18,463 nt of DNA, taken from the NCBI GenBank assembly GCA_025774615.1, contig JALGVQ010000027.1:1-18463 (forward strand), in the 5' to 3' direction. Under the pieces are notes generated by a model. It did not search any database. It had not been told where the DNA came from and saw only the letters and a program-made list of their open reading frames with translations. The position numbers were made by a program, and so were the translations under genes. Source of the DNA: a bacterium (GTDB lineage Bacteria; Blakebacterota; Blakebacteria; Blakebacterales; Blakebacteraceae). Shown in pieces: positions 12,417-18,463 of the stretch (its first letter is position 1; each line of letters opens with the position of its first letter).

Positions 12417-15400
12417 TCAGTCCTCTTCCTTCTTGGCAACCACACCCGCGAGCTTCTCGTAGCTCTCCCACTTCCGGTCGACGTCTTCCTGGGCTTCCTT
12501 CAGAAGCATCTTCGCCCGTTCCGGCTTCGTCTTGGTGAGCACCTTGAACCGCGTCTCTTTGTAGGCGTACTCCTCGAACGGGATCGACGGCGCCTTCGAG
12601 TCGAGCTGGAAGGGGTTTTTATCCTGTTCCCTCAGGATCGGGTCGTACCGGTAGAGGGGCCAGTGTCCGGAATTGACCGCCGCCTTCTGATGCGTCATCC
12701 CGGTCGTCATGTCCACGCCGTGGGCGATGCAGTGGCTGTAGGCGATGATCAGTGCTGGGCCGGGGTAGGCATCCGCTTCGAGGAATGCCTTCAGGCACTG
12801 GGTGTCGTTGGCTCCCATGGCGACCTGTGCCACGTAAATGTTCCCGTACGTCATCGAGATCATACCGAGATCCTTCTTCGGCAGCGGCTTCCCGGCAGCA
12901 GCGAACTTGGCTACCGCGCCCCGTGGTGTGGCCTTCGATGCTTGTCCACCAGTGTTCGAGTAGACTTCGGTGTCGAGCACGAGCACGTTCACGTTCCGTC
13001 CTGATGCCAGCACGTGGTCGAGACCACCGTAACCGATGTCGTAGGCCCAGCCGTCGCCGCCCACGATCCAGATACTGCGCTTGACGAGGTAGTCGGCCAC
13101 GGTGAGCAACTGTGTTGCCGTACTGCTGGCCGATCCAGCCAGAATCTCTTTTACCTTCGCGATCCGCTTACGCTGCGCGTCGATCCCGGTCTCATCCGAC
13201 TGGTCGGCGTTCAGGATCTCATCAGCCAGCTCCTGGCCGATCTCAGCCTCCAGACGGCTTACCAGTTCTTTCGCGTATTCATTCTGCTTGTCATTCGCCA
13301 GCCGCATGCCGAATCCGAATTCGGCGTTATCCTCAAAGAGGCTGTTCGACCATGCGGGTCCACGACCCTGTTTGTTCGCAGCATACGGTGTCGTCGGCAG
13401 GTTGCCGCCCCAGATGCTTGAACACCCGGTGGCATTGGCGATGATGGTACGGTCACCGAAGAGCTGGGTAAGCAGCTTCACGTAGGGAGTCTCTCCACAT
13501 CCGGCGCAGGCGCCGGAGAACTCGAAGAGCGGCTCCAGCAACTGACTCTCCTTCACAAGGTGAGTCTTCAGCGCCGTCCGGTCATAGTCATCTATTCCGA
13601 GGAAGTGTTCCCAGTTGGCGGCCTCCGCCTCGCGGATCGGCTGCTGCGGCTCCATGTTCACCGCCTTCAGTTTCGGCTCCGCCTTGTTCTTCGCGGGACA
13701 GATGTCGACACACACGCCACATCCGGTGCAGTCTTCGACCGCGACCTGCAGAGTGTAGAGCCAGCCTTCCGGGAAACCACGTCCGGTGACCGGGGTCGAC
13801 TTGAAGGTCTCCGGCGCGCCCTCCAGGTGCTTCGGGTCGTAGACCTTCGCCCTGATCGTGGCATGGGGACAGAGCATCACACACTTGTTGCACTGTATGC
13901 AGACCTCAGTGTCCCAGACGGGCACCTCCATGGCGATATTCCGCTTCTCCCACCTTGTTGTCGAGAGGGGATAGGTGCCGTCGGCCGGAAGCAGGCTGGT
14001 CGGAAGGTCATCACCCCGACCGGCGATGATCTCGGCGGTGACGTTCTTCACGAATTCCGGCGCGTGGTCGGGTACGATCGGCTTCCGTTCGAGCGTGGAG
14101 GTGACCGTGTCTCCGACCTCGACCTGGTGCAGGTTCACGAGAGTGTTGTCGACAGCGGCATAGTTCTGTTCCACGACCGCTTCACCCTTCAGGCCATAAG
14201 TCTTCTTGATGGTGTTCTTGATCTTCTGGATCGCTTCCTCCCTGGGGAGGATCCCGGAGATCGCGAAGAAACAGGTCTGCATGATGGTGTTGATACGGGC
14301 GCCCATCTTGTTTGCTTTGGCGACCTCGTAGGCATCGATCGCCCACACATCGATCCCCTTCTCGATGACCTGCTCCTGCGTCGTCCGGGGGAGGCTGTCC
14401 CATACCTGATCGATGGGCTTTGTGGTGTTGATCAGGAGGATCGCTCCGGGTACCGCCTTGGCGAGTGGTTCGAACTTCTCGAAGAACTGCTCCTGATGGA
14501 TGGCGATGAAGTTGGCCTTGTCGATCAGGTAGGTCGAGTGGATGGGATTCTTGCCGAAGCGGAGGTGACTGACGGTCGTGGAGCCGGCTTTCTTCGAGTC
14601 GTAGACGAAATATCCCTGCGCGAAGTTATCCGTTTCCTCGCCGATGATCTTGATCGAGTTTTTGTTCGCTCCGACCGTTCCGTCGGCCCCGAGTCCATAG
14701 AAAAGGCCGCGGAATACATCGTCTGGTTCAGTCGAGAAAGAGTGATCCCACTCGAGGCTGCTGCCCGAGAGGTCGTCATGGATGCCGACGGTGAAGTTGT
14801 TCTTCGGCGTGTCATTCGTCATCTCATCGAAGATGCTCTTCACCATGGCAGGGGTGAATTCCTTCGAAGAGAGGCCGTACCGACCGCCCGTGATCACCGG
14901 CATCTCACTGAATGGGACTATGCCGGTCGAGAATCCCTGCACGATCGCGGTCACTATGTCCTGGTACAGAGGCTCACCGAGACTTCCCGGCTCTTTGGTC
15001 CGGTCGAGGACAGAGATCTTTTTCACGGTCGAAGGCAGCGCCGCTGTGAAGTGTTCCATCGAGAAAGGGCGGAAGAGCCTGACTTTCAGGACGCCCACCT
15101 TCTCATCTGCAGTCTCATTGAGGTAATGGACGGTCTCTTCCACGGTTTCCGCGCCGCTGGCCATGATGACGATCACCCGATCGGCGTCTTCGGGGCCGAC
15201 ATAATCGAAGAGGTGGTATGAGCGGCCGGTGAGTTCGGAGAACCGATCCATTGCGTTCTGAACGATACCCGGACAGGCGGCATAGTAGGGATTGACCGTT
15301 TCTCTGGCCTGGAAGAACACATCAGGATTCTGAGCCGTTCCCCTCATCACCGGGTTATCGGGGCTCAGGGCGCGAGCCTTGTGGGCCCGTACCATTTCGT

Positions 15401-15995
15401 TATCGATCATCCCCCGAATGGTCTCATCATCGATCTCATTGATCTTCATCACTTCGTGGCTCGAACGGAATCCGTCGAAGAAATGAATGAAGGGGATCCG
15501 GGCTTCCAGTGTGGCGGCAGTCGCGATCAGCGCCAGATCGTGGATCTCCTGGATGCTGGCAGATGCGAGGAGACCCCATCCGGTGGATCGGGCGGCCATC
15601 ACATCAGAGTGGTCACCGAAAATTGAAAGAGCCTGTGCCGAAACTGACCTGGCAGAGACATGGAAGACGGCGGAAGTGAGTTCACCCGCGATCTTGAACA
15701 TGTTCGGCAGCATGAGCAGGAGCCCCTGCGAAGCCGTGAATGTCGTGGTGAGCGCTCCCGTCTGCAGCGAGCCGTGTACGGCGCCCGCGGCGCCTCCCTC
15801 ACTCTGCATTTCAGCGACCAGGGGAACGGTGCCCCAGATGTTCGGGAGATCATTTGCAGCCCATTCATCGGCCATCTCACCCATGCCTGAAGATGGGGTG
15901 ATGGGATAAATGGCGATGACTTCACTGACCTTGTAAGCCACACGCGCTGCAGCTTCGTTGCCTTCGATTGTGACCACATTTGATGCGGAACTCAT
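12417..15995 (-). CDS. nifJ: Pyruvate:ferredoxin (flavodoxin) oxidoreductase, single-chain
   Basis: A full-length 1192-aa PFOR that oxidises pyruvate with CoA to acetyl-CoA, CO2 and reduced ferredoxin in the cytoplasm. All fused domains are present. The N-terminal domain has YPITPSS (30-36). Two 4Fe-4S clusters sit in the ferredoxin-like domain, with cysteines 699/702/705/709 and 756/759/762/766. The C-terminal TPP domain has G-D-G-W-A-Y-D-I-G (980-988) and E-V-Y-S-N-T-G-G-Q (1010-1018). The proximal cluster ligands are Cys830, Cys833, Cys858 and Cys1089. Start ATG 15995 has GGAGG eight bases upstream. It lies 75 bp after the hydratase gene and 45 bp before the flavoprotein gene, all on one strand. 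PFOR marks an anaerobic or microaerophilic metabolism and could feed fermentation or reductant to corrinoid activation. A 553-aa open frame on the opposite strand is only its shadow. Confidence 0.97.
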   Translation of the reverse strand: MSSASNVVTIEGNEAAARVAYKVSEVIAIYPITPSSGMGEMADEWAANDLPNIWGTVPLVAEMQSEGGAAGAVHGSLQTGALTTTFTASQGLLLMLPNMFKIAGELTSAVFHVSARSVSAQALSIFGDHSDVMAARSTGWGLLASASIQEIHDLALIATAATLEARIPFIHFFDGFRSSHEVMKINEIDDETIRGMIDNEMVRAHKARALSPDNPVMRGTAQNPDVFFQARETVNPYYAACPGIVQNAMDRFSELTGRSYHLFDYVGPEDADRVIVIMASGAETVEETVHYLNETADEKVGVLKVRLFRPFSMEHFTAALPSTVKKISVLDRTKEPGSLGEPLYQDIVTAIVQGFSTGIVPFSEMPVITGGRYGLSSKEFTPAMVKSIFDEMTNDTPKNNFTVGIHDDLSGSSLEWDHSFSTEPDDVFRGLFYGLGADGTVGANKNSIKIIGEETDNFAQGYFVYDSKKAGSTTVSHLRFGKNPIHSTYLIDKANFIAIHQEQFFEKFEPLAKAVPGAILLINTTKPIDQVWDSLPRTTQEQVIEKGIDVWAIDAYEVAKANKMGARINTIMQTCFFAISGILPREEAIQKIKNTIKKTYGLKGEAVVEQNYAAVDNTLVNLHQVEVGDTVTSTLERKPIVPDHAPEFVKNVTAEIIAGRGDDLPTSLLPADGTYPLSTTRWEKRNIAMEVPVWDTEVCIQCNKCVMLCPHATIRAKVYDPKHLEGAPETFKSTPVTGRGFPEGWLYTLQVAVEDCTGCGVCVDICPAKNKAEPKLKAVNMEPQQPIREAEAANWEHFLGIDDYDRTALKTHLVKESQLLEPLFEFSGACAGCGETPYVKLLTQLFGDRTIIANATGCSSIWGGNLPTTPYAANKQGRGPAWSNSLFEDNAEFGFGMRLANDKQNEYAKELVSRLEAEIGQELADEILNADQSDETGIDAQRKRIAKVKEILAGSASSTATQLLTVADYLVKRSIWIVGGDGWAYDIGYGGLDHVLASGRNVNVLVLDTEVYSNTGGQASKATPRGAVAKFAAAGKPLPKKDLGMISMTYGNIYVAQVAMGANDTQCLKAFLEADAYPGPALIIAYSHCIAHGVDMTTGMTHQKAAVNSGHWPLYRYDPILREQDKNPFQLDSKAPSIPFEEYAYKETRFKVLTKTKPERAKMLLKEAQEDVDRKWESYEKLAGVVAKKEED

Positions 15996-16070
15996 TACTT
16001 GGCCTCCGAGGAAGTATTAAGGAGTGGGCTATCTGAAAATGGTGAATCAGCAGGGTTCAGACAAGGTACT

Positions 16071-17861
16071 TCAGTCGCCGGGAATGGATGAAAACGGGCC
16101 AGATCTGTTCAGTGGATGTGGCGCGTAATCGTCGCCGTACCGTTGCTGCATTTCAAGCAGTCTCTCACGGATTCTTTCAGGGCCCATGTTGCGCGCCGCG
16201 CCGATAACTCCACCACGGAATGAAGGACCGCCAAGGACGAATACATCGAGGATCGACCAGCTCTCTTCCACCGGGTCGTCCACCGATTCCCAGTTCCTGC
16301 TCACGGTGAGGAGAAGCGCGGAGACCACCTCTTCGATCAGGCGCTCTTCGGCTTCTTTCCCCGTGTTGACGGTCATTCCTGATTCAGTGAGAGGATCGGG
16401 ATCAGGGCCGGATGAGTTCCTGGCCTCATCGGGTGATTTCCAGGCGCCACCGGATGATTTCACGACCTGACCCCAGGCGTCACCCCAGACTTCACCAAGG
16501 GAGAGGGAAAGCGCGTGCGGACCCTTGACCATACCCCATTTCTCAAGGATCTCATCGATCTGTTCCGTGCTCCACCCCTCTGCTGCAAGTCGTTCCCCTT
16601 CAAGAAGATACGTCGTGATGAGACTCAGACCGGGTGAAGATTCAGGATTTCGGCAGTAGACCGGGGAACCACCGGCTTCGACAACGAATCGACGGGCGAG
16701 ATCCTGGAAGAGGTCGGGACTATCGGATTCCACCCATGCCACTTCGATCGTCACGGGCGGTACGGCGAGTGGAAGCCGACGCAGGAGACCGTAGCCACCG
16801 GGTACCTTGATCGCAGGAACAATCCGCGATGGAGAGGGCAGGTCGTCGGGGGCAGTGGATCTCATCCGGTTCCTGAGGGATGCCCTCAACTCTTCCGGCA
16901 GGGTGAGGTCCGCGGTCAGATCGACCGGAGCGCCACCTTCTGTATTCTTCCCACGCGGGCGTCGCATCGCCTGCCGGCAGCGCAGGAGTCGCAGCAGATG
17001 AGGGTGGACATCACCGGCGATCAGGTCGGCGAGCATGCCGGCTTCCCGCTCGAGTCCTTCAGCAAGAGGTATCCGGTCGGCGCTCAGCCCCACCGCCTGG
17101 ATGGCCGACTCAGGGGCGGGGTGATGTCCCCCGGTCTTGCGCCGTACAACCCGCTGGTAGCGCTCCCGCACCATGCGGCGCCCTCGCCGTGTTTTCTCCA
17201 GCATCCGGTCGGTAAGCCCGGGCCGGGAGAGGGGGGAGAGCCTGGCACGCCGACCTTCTCCAAGATCGAGGACCATCTGGACCGCTTCCTCCCTGAGCAT
17301 GGCGGGTTCGACAAGCCTGTCGATAAGCCCCTGCTCGAACGCCTGCCGTGCAGGAATCGGCCCTCCGGTGAGGATCATGTTGAGAGCGTGCTGCTGACCG
17401 ATCAACCGGGGCAGGCGCTGAGTGCCGCCGAATCCGGGGATGATGCCCAGCAATATCTCGGGGAGCGTGAGAGTCGTGGCAGGTGTGTCAGCGGCGATCC
17501 GGGCGTCGCATGCCAGTGCGAGTTCAGTACCGCCGCCGATGCATCTACCCTCGATAGCCGCGACTACAGGGCAGGGCAGATCGGTGAATCGCTGAAAGAG
17601 GAGCTGGATCGCGCGGGAAGATTCATAAGCTTCCTCCCGTGACGCGACGTCGGTCATGTGTTCAAGGTCGACGCCGGCCTGGAAGTCACCACCCTCGGGT
17701 CCGGTGAAGATGATACCTGCCGGTGGATTCCCGGCTGCCTCATCGGCGAGTGCCCGCATCGAATCGAAAATGGCAGGTGTCATGGTGGGTGGACGCCTGC
17801 CGTCGGAGATGAACTCGGCCACGATGATGCCCGAGTCGCTGCGGGTAACAGAGAGTTCCAT
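16071..17861 (-). CDS. FadJ-like enoyl-CoA hydratase with degenerate 3-hydroxyacyl-CoA dehydrogenase half
   Basis: A 596-aa protein (numbered from ATG 17861) shaped like the beta-oxidation multienzyme FadB/FadJ (usually ~715 aa) but shortened. Residues ~1-190 are a crotonase domain with both catalytic glutamates: Glu113 in I-G-G-G-T-E and Glu135 in T-L-P-E, plus IIPGFGGTQRLPRLIG. A basic linker follows (to ~345). Where an NAD-binding Rossmann fold with a G-x-G-x-x-G motif is expected there is none. The text resumes at the LPLAVPPVTIEVAW segment and the GWSTEQIDEILEKWGMVKGP helix typical of the dehydrogenase half, and ends with G-G-P-S-F-R-G-G-V. So the hydratase is probably active and the dehydrogenase is not. 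The start is uncertain: TTG 17897 would add 12 residues. It is probably co-transcribed with PFOR, 75 bp downstream. Confidence 0.85.
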   Translation of the reverse strand: MELSVTRSDSGIIVAEFISDGRRPPTMTPAIFDSMRALADEAAGNPPAGIIFTGPEGGDFQAGVDLEHMTDVASREEAYESSRAIQLLFQRFTDLPCPVVAAIEGRCIGGGTELALACDARIAADTPATTLTLPEILLGIIPGFGGTQRLPRLIGQQHALNMILTGGPIPARQAFEQGLIDRLVEPAMLREEAVQMVLDLGEGRRARLSPLSRPGLTDRMLEKTRRGRRMVRERYQRVVRRKTGGHHPAPESAIQAVGLSADRIPLAEGLEREAGMLADLIAGDVHPHLLRLLRCRQAMRRPRGKNTEGGAPVDLTADLTLPEELRASLRNRMRSTAPDDLPSPSRIVPAIKVPGGYGLLRRLPLAVPPVTIEVAWVESDSPDLFQDLARRFVVEAGGSPVYCRNPESSPGLSLITTYLLEGERLAAEGWSTEQIDEILEKWGMVKGPHALSLSLGEVWGDAWGQVVKSSGGAWKSPDEARNSSGPDPDPLTESGMTVNTGKEAEERLIEEVVSALLLTVSRNWESVDDPVEESWSILDVFVLGGPSFRGGVIGAARNMGPERIRERLLEMQQRYGDDYAPHPLNRSGPFSSIPGD

Positions 17862-17909
17862 GTCCGCATCAAAGCGGGTCAGGAACTCTCCGGTCAATCA
17901 GGTTCTGAC

Positions 17910-17933
17910 ATCCTCCACCGGTGGCTGGAGGAT
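17910..17933 (-). promoter_or_regulatory. Hairpin covering a GGAGG sequence upstream of the hydratase gene
   Basis: ATCCTCCA (17910-17917) and TGGAGGAT (17926-17933) form 8-bp arms, and CCACCGGTGG (17915-17924) is an alternative self-complementary core. On the minus strand the 3' arm contains GGAGG, which lies 13 bases before TTG 17897 and well upstream of ATG 17861. If it is used for translation it would be sequestered. There is no T-run, so it is not a convincing terminator for the upstream propeller gene. Confidence 0.4.
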
Positions 17934-17977
17934 ACATGACCTACGGTCAGTAAACCGGGTATGTGGCCTACGGCCAG
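17930..17977. repeat. Imperfect 27-bp-period duplication of the propeller gene's 3' end
   Basis: Twenty-one-base units at 17930-17950 and 17957-17977 match at 16 positions. The cores GACCTACGGTCAG and GGCCTACGGCCAG differ at two positions that keep the small inverted repeat paired (A/T versus G/C). The minus-strand stop TAG (17970-17968) lies in the right copy, and an equivalent in-frame TAG lies in the left copy. Confidence 0.55.
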
Positions 17978-18463
17978 AGGACCGTATACCGGTAGGCTGC
18001 CAGGGTAGCCCTGGTATCGATCAGCCAGAGATCACCCTCAGCATCGAACCGGATAATGGTCGCGGGTATGTCGAGCGGCATGGTTACCAGCAGTTCGCCC
18101 TCGAGGGAGAAGACCTCGATCCGGGTGAGTCCCTCATACTCGCCTTCGGTCTCCTTATCGTCGGCCTCGGCCTGGCTTGTGAGTCTCGTCAAGGTCCAGA
18201 TTCTGCCCTGGGGATCGACAGCGATGCCATCGGTAATCGGATCGATGTCTGGTCGCACCATCGCCCGTATCGACTGTCCCCCCGTATTCGGATCGGTCGT
18301 GGTCTCCTGCTGGATCGACATGTCCGGTTCTTTTGGAGAGAACGCCAGGCGTCGGGTGATGATCCGTTCGAGTTCTCCGGTGGCAGTATCGTAGACATGG
18401 ATCTCGTTGACGTTCTGGAAGCCAACGATCAGGTGACCGCCAGGGACGTAGGCCATCGCGGCC
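17968..18463 (-). CDS. Beta-propeller protein, C-terminal part (runs off right edge)
   Basis: The frame is open to the right edge, so only about 165 C-terminal residues are seen. Repeated blade-like strands are visible: HLIVGFQNVNEIHVYDTATG, then D-G-I-A-V-D-P-Q-G-R-I-W-T-L, I-E-V-F-S-L-E-G-E and F-D-A-E-G-D-L-W-L-I-D. These are the D-x-x-G-x-I/L-W and V-F-x-x-x-G patterns of six-bladed NHL/TolB-like propellers, like the fragment at the left edge. An acidic insertion (residues with many D and E near EADDKETEGEYEG) interrupts one blade. Function is unknown and it is likely exported, but the signal region is outside the window. The stop lies in a short duplicated sequence. The next gene on the strand starts about 105 bp downstream. 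Confidence 0.75.
   Translation of the reverse strand, partial: AAMAYVPGGHLIVGFQNVNEIHVYDTATGELERIITRRLAFSPKEPDMSIQQETTTDPNTGGQSIRAMVRPDIDPITDGIAVDPQGRIWTLTRLTSQAEADDKETEGEYEGLTRIEVFSLEGELLVTMPLDIPATIIRFDAEGDLWLIDTRATLAAYRYTVLWP

Noticed and set aside
13560-15221. A 553-codon open frame on the plus strand
   Set aside because: It lies wholly opposite PFOR, whose frame carries all expected cofactor motifs. The antisense protein has no recognisable domain and is a codon-bias shadow.
1-18463. Frequent GATC tetramers as a replication-origin or methylation signal
   Set aside because: GATC looks common throughout, but mostly inside codons for Ile, Asp and Arg in real genes. There is no local cluster with DnaA-box-like or AT-rich sequence, and I could not count it against an expectation.

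Overview
This window reads as the chromosome of a moderately high-GC anaerobic bacterium. The anaerobic signal is a full-length pyruvate:ferredoxin oxidoreductase and a corrinoid methyltransferase pair. Gene fragments for six-bladed beta-propeller proteins lie at both edges; the left one carries a G-x-G-P-G-E-F motif common in Bacteroidota, Gemmatimonadota, Acidobacteriota and FCB-type candidate phyla. I would guess an uncultured FCB-like lineage, but there is no rRNA or other phylogenetic marker, so this is weak inference. I see no tRNA, rRNA, IS element, prophage or CRISPR array.

Layout, left to right. (1) 1-397, minus: N-terminal part of a propeller lipoprotein. (2) 398-795: a gene-poor leader region with a possible promoter, a perfect palindrome, a very strong hairpin and a second inverted repeat. 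It leads into an XRE-type HTH regulator with a C-terminal cysteine-rich two-CW module (796-1215, plus). (3) 1199-3366, minus: an MttB-superfamily methyltransferase (non-pyrrolysine) followed by its corrinoid protein. A divergent AdiC-like APC transporter lies at 3503-4825. Together these look like an uptake, demethylation and regulation locus for an N-methylated amine or betaine. (4) 4800-4883: a 35-bp tandem repeat holding the stop codons of two converging genes. (5) 4873-7051, minus: a FabH-type ketoacyl-ACP synthase III followed by a putative zinc-peptidase lipoprotein. (6) 7192-8889, minus: a secreted gamma-glutamyltransferase with an operator-like cluster in its leader. (7) 9014-10012, minus: a zinc alcohol dehydrogenase. 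(8) 10214-11329, plus: a DUF4143-type AAA+ ATPase with a strong promoter that predicts a leaderless mRNA. A bidirectional terminator follows. (9) 11385-17861, minus: a central-metabolism cluster made of a FadJ-like enoyl-CoA hydratase whose dehydrogenase half is degenerate, pyruvate:ferredoxin oxidoreductase and a dihydroorotate-dehydrogenase-like flavoprotein. (10) 17968 to the end, minus: the C-terminal part of a second propeller protein.

How the parts fit. The MttB/corrinoid pair would pass methyl groups to a pterin or other acceptor made elsewhere; no acceptor methyltransferase or corrinoid activase is in the window. PFOR would supply acetyl-CoA and reduced ferredoxin. The most interesting signals are the methyltransferase/transporter/regulator locus, a shared GTATCAC/GTGATAC operator motif at two distant promoters, the hydratase with a lost NAD-binding fold, and short duplications spanning stop codons at two gene ends.
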